Part shown: piece after piece, positions 34,690 to 42,784 of the stretch
How positions within the stretch are numbered: position 1 is the stretch's first letter
Layout: every line of letters begins with the position of its first letter
Source: Pseudomonas entomophila
GTDB lineage: Bacteria; Pseudomonadota; Gammaproteobacteria; Pseudomonadales; Pseudomonadaceae
Reading direction: 5' to 3'
Length of the DNA stretch: 64,000 bases
NCBI RefSeq assembly: GCF_029193575.1
Contig: NZ_JARGCS010000047.1
Location: 186,001 to 250,000 of the forward strand
Made by a program: the position numbers and the translations under genes
Notes under the pieces: model-generated
Databases searched by the model: none
What the model was told of the DNA's origin: nothing
Seen by the model: only the letters and a program-made list of their open reading frames with translations

Positions 34690-35937
34690 ATGTCCCCCCA
34701 CCACAAGGTCGTGATCGTAGGCGCCGGTGCCGCCGGCATCGCCACCGCTGCCAGCCTGCTCAGCCGCGACCCCTCCCTCGACGTGGCGCTGATCGACCCC
34801 GCCGATGTCCACTGTTACCAACCCGGCTGGACCCTGGTCGGCGCCGGCGTGTTCAACGCCGCCAGCACTGCCCGCCCCATGGTCGCCACCCTCCCCCGCA
34901 ACGCCCAGTGGATCAAGGCCCGGGTCGAGCGTTTCGACCCCGACGCGCAGTGCGTGTACCTCGATGACGGTCGCGTTGTCAGCTACGAACAACTGGTGGT
35001 CTGCCCTGGCCTGACGCTCGACTGGGGCGCCATCGATGGCCTGGAGCACACGCTGGGCCGCAACGGCGTCACCTCCAACTACCGCTACGACCTGGCGCCC
35101 TACACCTGGGAGCTGGTGCGCAACCTCAAGCAAGGCCGTGCCCTGTTCACCCAGCCGCCGATGCCGATCAAGTGCGCCGGCGCCCCGCAAAAGGCCCTGT
35201 ACTTGTCGTGCGACCACTGGCTGCGCGCCGGTCGCCTGGGCGCGGTCAAGCCCAGCTTCTTCAACGCGGGCGCAGTGCTGTTCGGTGTGGCCGACTACGT
35301 GCCGGCACTGATGGCCTACATCGACAAGTACGGCGTCGACCTCAACTTCGCCGAGCGGCTGGTGGCGGTGGACGGTCCCAACCGCCGCGCGACCTTCGTC
35401 CGCGCCCTGGCCGATGGCAGCAGCGCCACCCGCGTCGAAACCTTCGACCTGTTGCACGTGGTGCCGCCCCAGGTAGCGCCGGGCTTCATCCGCCACAGCC
35501 CGCTGGCCGACGCCGGCGGCTGGGTCGAGGTCGACCCGCACAGCCTGCGCCACCGGCGCTTTGCCAACATCCATGCGCTGGGGGACGTGATCAACACCAG
35601 CAACGCCAAGACCGCCGCCGCTGCGCGCAAGCAGGCGCCGGTGGTGGCTAACAACGTGCTGGTAGCGCTGGGCCGCCGTGCGACCCTGGCCGGCTACGAC
35701 GGCTACGGTTCCTGCCCGCTGACCGTCGAGCGTGGCAAGATCGTGCTGGCCGAGTTCACCTACGGCGGCACCCTGGCGCCAAGCTTCCCGCGCTGGCTGC
35801 TCGATGGCCGTCGCCCTACCCGCCTGGCCTGGCTGCTCAAGGCGAGGTTGCTGCCGCCGTTGTACTGGCAAGGCATGCTCAAGGGGCGTGAGTGGTTGGC
35901 ACGGCCGAAACCCTTGGCAGGCGAGGCCACCCCGTGA
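34690..35937 (+). CDS. sqr: Sulfide:quinone oxidoreductase
   Basis: 415 residues. The FAD motif VVIVGAGAAGIATAASLLSR is N-terminal. PPMPIKCAGAPQKALYLSCD (Cys162) and GYDGYGSCPLTV match the two redox-active Cys regions of mitochondrial-type (SQOR) enzymes. It oxidises sulfide to a persulfide and passes electrons to quinone; the dioxygenase upstream removes the persulfide. ATG 34690 follows GAAGGAAG. It overlaps the next start (GTGA). Confidence 0.92.
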   Translation: MSPHHKVVIVGAGAAGIATAASLLSRDPSLDVALIDPADVHCYQPGWTLVGAGVFNAASTARPMVATLPRNAQWIKARVERFDPDAQCVYLDDGRVVSYEQLVVCPGLTLDWGAIDGLEHTLGRNGVTSNYRYDLAPYTWELVRNLKQGRALFTQPPMPIKCAGAPQKALYLSCDHWLRAGRLGAVKPSFFNAGAVLFGVADYVPALMAYIDKYGVDLNFAERLVAVDGPNRRATFVRALADGSSATRVETFDLLHVVPPQVAPGFIRHSPLADAGGWVEVDPHSLRHRRFANIHALGDVINTSNAKTAAAARKQAPVVANNVLVALGRRATLAGYDGYGSCPLTVERGKIVLAEFTYGGTLAPSFPRWLLDGRRPTRLAWLLKARLLPPLYWQGMLKGREWLARPKPLAGEATP

Positions 35938-36752
35938 TCGAACAGCAACTGCTCGGGACAGCCTTGGGCATGATCATTGGGGCGGTGCTGGCGCTGACCG
36001 GCGCCGGCGGTGGCATCCTCGCCGTGCCGCTGTTGGTGTTCGGCCTCGGGCTGTCGATGGTCGAGGCGGCCCCGATCGGCTTGCTTGCCGTCGGGCTGGC
36101 CGCCGCCGTGGGGGCGATACTCGGCTTGCGCCAAGGGTTGGTGCGTTATCGCGCCGCGCTGTTCATCGCGCTGATCGGCATCAGCGCCGCGCCGTTCGGG
36201 CTGATGCTCGCGCACCGTGTGCCCAACACCCCCTTGGCCCTGGCGTTCGCCGGGGTGCTCATCTATGCCTGCCTGCGCATCTGGCGCAAGGCGTCGCGGG
36301 AACTGCGTGGCGAAGCCAACGAGGCGCACCGCTTCATCGAGCCCTGTGTGCTCAACCCGCTGCAGGGCCGTTTGCGCTGGACGCTGCCGTGCGCGCGGGC
36401 ACTGGCCATGACCGGTGCGCTGTCAGGGTTGTTGTCCGGCTTGCTCGGGGTGGGCGGTGGCTTCGTGATCATCCCCGCCCTGAACCGCTACACCAACCTG
36501 CGCATGAAAAGCATCGTCTCGACCTCCCTGGCGGTGATCGCCCTGGTTTCCACGGGCAGCGTGGTCAGCGCCAGCCTCGCCGGGGTGATGCACTGGTGGG
36601 TGGGCGCGCCCTTCGCCGTGGGCGCGGTGCTTGGCCTGCTGCTGGCCCGGCCGTTGGCGGCCAGGCTGGCCGGGCCACGGGTGCAGCAGTTGTTCGCCGT
36701 CACCGGCTGGAGCGCCGCACTGCTGCTGGCGGGCAAGGTGCTACTCGGCTAG
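35934..36752 (+). CDS. TauE/SafE-family sulfite/organosulfonate exporter
   Basis: 272 residues from GTG 35934 (VIEQQLLGTALGMIIGAVLA), overlapping the sqr stop. About eight membrane helices in two halves, with the family's glycine-rich repeats ALTGAGGGILAVPLLV and GLLGVGGGFVIIPALNR. In this operon it probably exports sulfite made by the dioxygenase. Its last 12 nt overlap the convergent LysR gene. Confidence 0.88.
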   Translation: MIEQQLLGTALGMIIGAVLALTGAGGGILAVPLLVFGLGLSMVEAAPIGLLAVGLAAAVGAILGLRQGLVRYRAALFIALIGISAAPFGLMLAHRVPNTPLALAFAGVLIYACLRIWRKASRELRGEANEAHRFIEPCVLNPLQGRLRWTLPCARALAMTGALSGLLSGLLGVGGGFVIIPALNRYTNLRMKSIVSTSLAVIALVSTGSVVSASLAGVMHWWVGAPFAVGAVLGLLLARPLAARLAGPRVQQLFAVTGWSAALLLAGKVLLG

Positions 36753-37628
36753 CAGCTCGTCCTGTTGCGCGGCGCACAGCGCCAACAGGTAATCCCACAC
36801 CACGCGCAAGCGCACCGACTTGTGCAGCTCGCGGCGCGTGCTGATCCAGTAGCTGCGCTGGATCGTCTCGCTGGGCAGCACGCGCACCAGCGTGGGGTCG
36901 TGGCGGGCCATGTAGTTGGGCAGCACGGCGATGCCCAGCCCGGCCCGCGCGGCGTACTGCTGGGCGATCACGCTGGTGCTGCGGAACACCACGTTGGGCG
37001 AGCGGCAGAAGCTGTTGAGGAACAACAGCTCCTGGCTGAACAGCAGGTCGTCGACGTAGCCGATCCAGCTGTGCCGGGCCAGGTCCTCGCGATGGCGCAG
37101 CGACGGCGCGCTGTCCAGGTAAGCCTGGCTGGCGTACAGCGCCAGGCGGTAGTCGGTGAGTTTGCGGGTGATCAGCAAATCGGCGTTGGGACGCTCCAGG
37201 TGCACGCTGATCTCCGCCTCGCGGTTGAGGATGCTGACGAAGCGCGGCACCGCCACCAGTTCCACTTCCAGGCCCGGGTAGCGTTCGAACAGCGGGTTCA
37301 AGCGCGGGGTGAAGAAGGCGATGCCGATGCCTTCGGTGACCCCCAGGCGGATCTTGCCCAGCGGGGTGATCGACTGGGTGATTTCCTCCTGCGCCAGCAG
37401 GGCGACGTTCTCCATGGCTTCGGCATGCTTGAGCAGGGCGTGGCCGGAGGGGGTCAGCTCGTAGCCCTGGGCGTGCTGCACGAACAGCGGCGTGCCGAGG
37501 CTCTTCTCGATGCTTTCGATATGCCGGGCCACCGTGCTGTGGGTGGTGTTGAGGCGCTTGGCGGCGGTGAGCAGGCGGCCGCTGCGCTGCAACTCCAGGA
37601 AGAACCGCAGGTCATTCCAGTCGAACAT
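36741..37628 (-). CDS. LysR-family regulator
   Basis: 295 residues from MFDWNDLRFFLELQRSGRLL, with a winged helix-turn-helix (TAAKRLNTTHSTVARHIESI, then EKSLGTPLFVQHAQGYELTP) and a substrate-binding-like effector domain (about 90-290). It is divergent from the GMC oxidoreductase gene with 209 bp between, so it likely controls that gene and the transporter. The ligand is unknown. The ORF extends 40 codons further upstream over a REP element; MFDWND is the usual start. Confidence 0.9.
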   Translation of the reverse strand: MFDWNDLRFFLELQRSGRLLTAAKRLNTTHSTVARHIESIEKSLGTPLFVQHAQGYELTPSGHALLKHAEAMENVALLAQEEITQSITPLGKIRLGVTEGIGIAFFTPRLNPLFERYPGLEVELVAVPRFVSILNREAEISVHLERPNADLLITRKLTDYRLALYASQAYLDSAPSLRHREDLARHSWIGYVDDLLFSQELLFLNSFCRSPNVVFRSTSVIAQQYAARAGLGIAVLPNYMARHDPTLVRVLPSETIQRSYWISTRRELHKSVRLRVVWDYLLALCAAQQDELLAE

Positions 37629-37674
37629 GGGGCGCTCCTCCGTGGTGGGGGCAACGGTCTTCGTTGTGCCTGGG

Positions 37675-37709
37675 CGGGCCTCATCGCGGGGCGAGCCCAC
37701 TGCTGCAGG
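37675..37709. repeat. REP-like element in the LysR-GMC intergenic region
   Basis: GGGCGGGCCTCATCGCGGGGC then GAGCCCAC resembles one REP copy, in a 209-bp divergent promoter region. A run of AT-rich sequence at 37770-37810 probably holds the GMC promoter. Confidence 0.5.
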
Positions 37710-37837
37710 TGCTCCGCTGTGCTCGCCGGTGGTTGTGCTAAAACGCACAACGGCTGCGCAAAATCTCGTGTTTCGTCAGCGAAATTAATCAATAAGATGA
37801 GGGGCGACAAGAACAATAATCAGGCGCGAGGTTGCAC

Positions 37838-39487
37838 ATGCCATCAGCCGATTCTGTTTTCGATTACGTGGTCGTAGGGGCCGGCCCCGCCGGTTGCCTG
37901 CTGGCCAACCGCCTTTCCGCCGACCCGTCCTGCCGCGTGCTGCTGCTCGAAGCGGGCGGGCGCGACAACTACCCGTGGATTCACATCCCCGTCGGTTACC
38001 TCTACTGCATCGGCAACCCACGCACCGACTGGTGCTTCAAGACCGAGGCCCAACCCGGCCTGGACGGCCGCGCCCTGGGCTACCCGCGCGGCAGGGTGCT
38101 CGGCGGCTGTTCGTCGATCAACGGCATGATCTACATGCGCGGCCAGGCGGCGGACTACGACCGCTGGGCCGAGCAAGGCAACGACGGCTGGGCCTGGCAG
38201 GACGTGCTGCCGCTGTTCAAGGCCAGTGAGAGCCACTTCGCCGGTGCCAGCGACAGCCATGGCGCCGACGGCGAATGGCGGGTCGAGCGCCAGCGCTACA
38301 GCTGGCCGATTCTCGATGCCTTCCGCGATGCCGCCGAGCAGAGCGGCATCGCCAAGGTCGACGACTTCAACACCGGCGACAACCAGGGCTGTGGCTACTT
38401 CCAGGTCAACCAGCGCAGCGGCGTGCGCTGGAATGCATCCAAGGCTTTCCTGCGCCCTATCCAGCAGCGCGCCAACCTCACCGTGCTGACCGACGTGCAG
38501 GTCGACCAGGTGCTGCTCGACCACGCCCGCGCCACGGCGGTGAAGGCTCGCTGGCAAGGTGCCTGGCATGAATTCGAGGCGCGCCGCGAGATCATCCTCT
38601 GCGCAGGCTCCGTCGGTTCGCCCGGCATCCTCCAGCGCTCCGGCATCGGCCCGCGCAAGCTGCTCGAAGGCCTGGGCATCGGCGTGCGCCACGAACTGCC
38701 CGGCGTTGGCGGCAACCTGCAGGACCACCTGCAACTGCGGTTGATCTACCAGATCCGCAACACCCGCACCCTCAACCAGATGGCCAATAGCCTGTGGGGC
38801 AAGCTGGGCATGGGCCTGCGCTACCTCTACGACCGCAGCGGGCCGTTGGCGATGGCGCCGAGCCAGCTGGGCGCGTTCGTGCGCTCCGGCCCCGAGCAGG
38901 CCACCGCCAACCTGCAATACCACGTGCAGCCGTTGTCGCTGGAGCGCTTCGGCGAGCCGCTGCACGACTTCCCGGCGTTCACCGCCTCGGTGTGCAACCT
39001 GCGCCCGGCCAGCCGTGGGCGCATCGACATCCGCTCGGCAGACCCGGGCAGCGCGCCGCTGATCGACCCCAATTACCTCAGCGACCCGCAGGACCTGCGC
39101 GTCGCCGCCGACGCCATCCGCCTCACCCGGCGCATCGTCCAGTCCCCTGCCCTGGCGGCCTTCGCCCCGCGCGAATACCTGCCCGGCCCGTTGCTGCAGA
39201 CCGAGGAGGAACTGCACGATGCCGCCGGCAAGATCGGCACCACCATCTTCCACCCGGTCGGCACCTGCCGCATGGGCAATGGTCCACTCGACGTGGTCGA
39301 CAGCCAGCTGCGCGTGCACGGTATCCCGGGCCTGCGGGTGGCCGACGCCTCGATCATGCCGCAGATCGTCTCCGGCAATACCTGTTCACCTACATTGATG
39401 ATCGCCGAGAAGGCGGCGCAACTGATCCTCAGGGGGGCTTCCAGGCAAACCAACCTCAGCGAAAGCAACGCGATACCGACGCCCTGA
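37838..39487 (+). CDS. GMC-family oxidoreductase (choline dehydrogenase-like)
   Basis: 549 residues. FAD-binding DYVVVGAGPAGCLLANRLSA is N-terminal; the GMC signatures YPRGRVLGGCSSINGMIYMR and GSVGSPGILQRSGIG are present; IFHPVGTCRMG gives the catalytic His. The substrate is an alcohol or sugar alcohol I cannot specify. It pairs with the MHS transporter 97 nt downstream, suggesting uptake and oxidation of one compound. Start at ATG 37838 rather than the TTG two codons upstream. Confidence 0.92.
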   Translation: MPSADSVFDYVVVGAGPAGCLLANRLSADPSCRVLLLEAGGRDNYPWIHIPVGYLYCIGNPRTDWCFKTEAQPGLDGRALGYPRGRVLGGCSSINGMIYMRGQAADYDRWAEQGNDGWAWQDVLPLFKASESHFAGASDSHGADGEWRVERQRYSWPILDAFRDAAEQSGIAKVDDFNTGDNQGCGYFQVNQRSGVRWNASKAFLRPIQQRANLTVLTDVQVDQVLLDHARATAVKARWQGAWHEFEARREIILCAGSVGSPGILQRSGIGPRKLLEGLGIGVRHELPGVGGNLQDHLQLRLIYQIRNTRTLNQMANSLWGKLGMGLRYLYDRSGPLAMAPSQLGAFVRSGPEQATANLQYHVQPLSLERFGEPLHDFPAFTASVCNLRPASRGRIDIRSADPGSAPLIDPNYLSDPQDLRVAADAIRLTRRIVQSPALAAFAPREYLPGPLLQTEEELHDAAGKIGTTIFHPVGTCRMGNGPLDVVDSQLRVHGIPGLRVADASIMPQIVSGNTCSPTLMIAEKAAQLILRGASRQTNLSESNAIPTP

Positions 39488-39584
39488 CCCGGGTGCGTGC
39501 AACACCGGTGGCTTGCGGTCGAAAGCCGCCGACAGTGGAACAACAAGAATAATCACTGTGGCCTGCGGGCCGAGGACAGCAACG

Positions 39585-41204
39585 ATGTCGGATTACATCC
39601 AAGAGCAAGGCGCGGCGGCCACCAGCAGCAGCCGGCGTGAAGAGCGCAAGATCATTTTCGCGTCATCCCTCGGGACGGTGTTCGAGTGGTATGACTTCTT
39701 TCTCTACGGCGCGTTGGCGGCGGTGATCAGCAAGCAGTTCTTCGCTGGGGTCAACGACACCACCGCGTTCATCTTCGCCCTCATGGCCTTCGCCGCGGGC
39801 TTCCTGGTACGGCCCTTCGGTGCCTTGGTGTTCGGCCGGCTGGGCGACATGATCGGGCGCAAGTACACCTTCCTGGTGACCATCGTGCTGATGGGCCTGT
39901 CGACCTTCGCCGTCGGCCTACTGCCGACCTACGCCAGCATCGGCATCGCCGCGCCGATCATCCTGGTGATCCTGCGCATGCTCCAGGGCCTGGCCCTGGG
40001 CGGCGAGTACGGCGGCGCGGCGACCTACGTGGCCGAGCACGCCCCGCCGGGCAAGCGCGGCTTCCACACCGGGTTCATCCAGTCCACCGCCACCCTCGGC
40101 CTGCTGCTGTCGCTGGTGGTGGTGCTGGGCAGCCGCTACATCAGTGGCGACCAGTTCGAAGCCTGGGGCTGGCGCCTGCCGTTCCTGCTGTCGATCGTGC
40201 TGCTGGCGATTTCCACGTGGATCCGCATGAGCATGCACGAGTCGCCGGCGTTCGTGAAAATGAAGGCCCAGGGCAAGGTGAGCAAGTCGCCGATCCGCGA
40301 GTCGTTCACCTCCTGGCCGAACCTCAAGGTGGTGCTCACCGCGCTGTTCAGCATCAACGCAGGGCAAGCGGTGACCTTCTACACCGCGCAGTTCTACGTG
40401 CTGTTCTTCATGACCCAGATGCTCAAGATGGACCCGGCCCAGGCCAACACGCTGCTGATCATCAGCGTGATCATCGGCGCGCCGTTCTTCGTGTTCTTCG
40501 GTTGGCTGTCGGACCGTGTGGGGCGCAAGCCGATCCTGATGCTCGGCCTGCTGCTGGCCACGGTGTGCTACTTCCCGATGTTCAAGGCCCTGAGCCATTA
40601 CGCCAACCCGCAGATCGACGCGGCCAGCCGCCAGGCGCCGATCGTGGTCAACGCCGACCCGCAGGGCTGCACCTTCCAGTTCGACCCGGTTGGCAAGGCG
40701 CGTTTCGACAGCCCGTGCGACAAGGTCAAGACCTTCCTGGTCAAGCAGGGGCTGCCGTACAGCTCGGTCAATACCACGGGCAGCGACGTGTCGGTGAGCA
40801 TTGGCGACAAGACCCTCAACGGCTTCGACGAAGCGGCCCTGCGTGCAGCCATCCAGCAGGCTGGTTACCCGGCCAAGGCCGACCCGGCGCAGGTGAACCA
40901 AGTGATGGTGGTGGTGCTGATCGTCGCGATGATCCTGATCGCCACCATGACCTATGGGCCGTTGGCAGCGGTGATGGTGGAGCTGTTCCCGACGCGCATC
41001 CGCTATACCTCGATGTCGCTGCCGTACCACATCGGCAACGGTTGGTTCGGCGGCTTCCTGCCGACCGTGTCGTTCGCGCTGGTGGTGTACACCGGGGATA
41101 TCTTCTACGGGCTGTGGTATCCGGTGCTGATCACCGGGGTGAGCCTGGTGGTGGGGATCTTCTGCCTGAAAGAGACGCGCGATGTGGATATCGACAAGGT
41201 CTGA
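39585..41204 (+). CDS. MFS transporter, metabolite:H+ symporter (MHS) type, with a periplasmic insertion
   Basis: 539 residues. TVFEWYDFFLYGALAAVISK, GRLGDMIGRKYTFLV and RMLQGLALGGEYGGAATYVA are typical of the ProP/ShiA/KgtP-like MHS group. About 12 helices. Between helices 9-10 region and the next lies a ~100-residue non-membrane segment (about 338-438) with Cys362 and Cys378 that ordinary MHS proteins lack. Start ATG 39585 (MSDYIQEQGAAATSSS). Function is probably import of the substrate of the GMC enzyme. Confidence 0.9.
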   Translation: MSDYIQEQGAAATSSSRREERKIIFASSLGTVFEWYDFFLYGALAAVISKQFFAGVNDTTAFIFALMAFAAGFLVRPFGALVFGRLGDMIGRKYTFLVTIVLMGLSTFAVGLLPTYASIGIAAPIILVILRMLQGLALGGEYGGAATYVAEHAPPGKRGFHTGFIQSTATLGLLLSLVVVLGSRYISGDQFEAWGWRLPFLLSIVLLAISTWIRMSMHESPAFVKMKAQGKVSKSPIRESFTSWPNLKVVLTALFSINAGQAVTFYTAQFYVLFFMTQMLKMDPAQANTLLIISVIIGAPFFVFFGWLSDRVGRKPILMLGLLLATVCYFPMFKALSHYANPQIDAASRQAPIVVNADPQGCTFQFDPVGKARFDSPCDKVKTFLVKQGLPYSSVNTTGSDVSVSIGDKTLNGFDEAALRAAIQQAGYPAKADPAQVNQVMVVVLIVAMILIATMTYGPLAAVMVELFPTRIRYTSMSLPYHIGNGWFGGFLPTVSFALVVYTGDIFYGLWYPVLITGVSLVVGIFCLKETRDVDIDKV

Positions 41205-41260
41205 GTGAGGGCCCGCAGCGCAGTGCTCTGGGTTGGCGGTGAACCTGTAGGAGCAGGTAC

Positions 41261-41290
41261 AAAAAAACCGGCGTAAAAGCCGGTTTTTTT
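41261..41290 (+). terminator. Terminator after the MHS transporter
   Basis: AAAAAAACCGGC-GTAAAA-GCCGGTTTTTTT, with runs on both sides; bidirectional, ending the GMC-transporter unit and the convergent plsC-like gene. Confidence 0.9.
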
Positions 41291-41414
41291 ATGCCCTGAA
41301 AAAACTTATGCACGATTTTCGAAAAAACGTCATACAGAGAAATAAATAGCTAATTCAACCACTTAGCTTGTTCTGAATAAGGTTAATCCAAAAATTGCTA
41401 ACACGTTATCCACA
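41291..41414. promoter_or_regulatory. AT-rich stretch with a DnaA box
   Basis: An AT-rich region without a gene, ending in an exact DnaA box TTATCCACA (41406-41414), 5 nt before the plsC-like stop codon. Confidence 0.5.
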
Positions 41415-41419
41415 GATCG

Positions 41420-42190
41420 TCAGGCGATAGGCTGCGGGGTGTTTTCCGCCGCCGGCGGCAGCGAGCCCATGGCCCGCTGCGCCGCCTCGTTCCACGCCTG
41501 GGCGCGGTCGTTCAGCTCGGCAATGGCGCGTGGCCCGCTGCCCACCGGGTACATGGGTTCGCCGATCACCACCTCGATCGTGCCCGAACGCTTGCCCCAG
41601 CCCGACTTGGGCCAGAACTTGCCAGCGTTGTGCGCCACGGGCAGCACCGGCAGGCCGGCATTCACCGCCAGCGCGGTGCCGCCCCGGGAGAACTTGCCCA
41701 CCTGGCCGTGCGGCACGCGCGTGCCTTCGGGGAAGATCAGCACCCACACGCCCTGCTTGAGCAACTCGTCGCCCTTGCTCGCCACGTGGCGCAGGGCTTC
41801 CTTGGGGTTGCCGCGGTCGATGGCGATCGGCCGCAGCATGGCCATCGCCCAGCCGAAGAACGGCACGTACAGCAGTTCGCGCTTGAGCACCTGGCTCAAC
41901 GGCGAGAAGTACGCCGAGAGGAAGAACGTCTCCCAGGTGCTCTGGTGGTTCGACAGGATCACGCACGGCTGCTGCGGCACGTTCTCAGCCCCGGTGACCT
42001 TGTAGTCGATGCCCAGGATCACCCGGGTCAGGAACACCGCGCAGCGGCACCAGTACACGTTGATGAACCGGTAGCGCTTGGGGAACGGCAGGAACGGCGC
42101 AACGAAGAAGCTCAGCGAGCACCACAGCAGCGAACTGGTGCCCAACAGCAGGTAAAAAAGAGCGATTCTGATCGCCTGCAGGATCGACAT
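41420..42190 (-). CDS. 1-acyl-sn-glycerol-3-phosphate acyltransferase (PlsC family)
   Basis: 256 residues with N-terminal hydrophobic anchors. LSNHQSTWETFFL is the HX4(D/E) catalytic motif and LIFPEGTRVPHGQVGKFSRG the FPEGTR motif that binds phosphate. It acylates lysophosphatidic acid, or a related lipid, in the inner membrane. Last gene of the glyQ-glyS-gmhB cluster, 60 nt after gmhB. Confidence 0.93.
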   Translation of the reverse strand: MSILQAIRIALFYLLLGTSSLLWCSLSFFVAPFLPFPKRYRFINVYWCRCAVFLTRVILGIDYKVTGAENVPQQPCVILSNHQSTWETFFLSAYFSPLSQVLKRELLYVPFFGWAMAMLRPIAIDRGNPKEALRHVASKGDELLKQGVWVLIFPEGTRVPHGQVGKFSRGGTALAVNAGLPVLPVAHNAGKFWPKSGWGKRSGTIEVVIGEPMYPVGSGPRAIAELNDRAQAWNEAAQRAMGSLPPAAENTPQPIA

Positions 42191-42250
42191 AGTGGCATGT
42201 ACCGTCGCGGGGGGCGCCCGCCCTTGGGAAAAAGTGCGCCAAAGGGCGCA

Positions 42251-42781
42251 CTAACGAATAAGTTCTCCGGCGATAGCCGCCAGGTCATCGAAAATCAATG
42301 TATTTTCCGGGACACCTTTCTCCAGGGTCCTCTCACCCTTGCCGGTTTTCACCAACACGGGTTGTGCACCGACGGCCAGGGCGGCCTCCAGGTCACCTTT
42401 ACTATCGCCGACAAACCACACACCCGCCAGGCTGGCCTGGTAGTGCGCGGCAATCGCCAGCAGCATGCCGGGCTTGGGCTTGCGGCAGTCGCAGCCGTCG
42501 TCCGGGCCATGCGGGCAATGCACGATGTAGCCGACTTCACCGCCCTGCTCGGCGACCAGCACGCGCAGGCGCGCGTGCATGGCTTCGAGGGTTTCCAGTG
42601 GGTAGTAGCCACGGGCGATGCCGGACTGGTTGGTGGCCACCGCCACCGTCCAGCCCGCCTTGCTCAACTGCGCGATGGCCTCGATCGAGCCAGGAATGGG
42701 CAGCCATTCGTCCAGCGACTTGATGTAGGCGTCGGAGTCGTAGTTGATCACCCCGTCTCGATCGAGAATCAGCAGTTTCAA
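42251..42781 (-). CDS. gmhB: D-glycero-beta-D-manno-heptose-1,7-bisphosphate 7-phosphatase
   Basis: 176 residues. HAD motif LLILDRDGVINYDSDAYIKS, the zinc site CPHGPDDGCDCRKPKPGM and VGDSKGDLEAALAVGAQPVL are those of GmhB. It makes the heptose precursor of the LPS inner core. It lies 3 nt after glyS. Confidence 0.95.
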   Translation of the reverse strand: MKLLILDRDGVINYDSDAYIKSLDEWLPIPGSIEAIAQLSKAGWTVAVATNQSGIARGYYPLETLEAMHARLRVLVAEQGGEVGYIVHCPHGPDDGCDCRKPKPGMLLAIAAHYQASLAGVWFVGDSKGDLEAALAVGAQPVLVKTGKGERTLEKGVPENTLIFDDLAAIAGELIR

Positions 42782-42784
42782 GGC

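Noticed and set aside
36741..36752. 12-nt convergent overlap of the TauE and LysR genes as a sign of frameshift
   Set aside because: Both proteins have normal lengths and intact C-termini; short convergent overlaps are common.
40213..40226. TTCCACGTGGATCC inside the MHS transporter as a fourth parS
   Set aside because: Only the inner CCACGTGG core and part of one arm match; the arms needed for ParB are missing.
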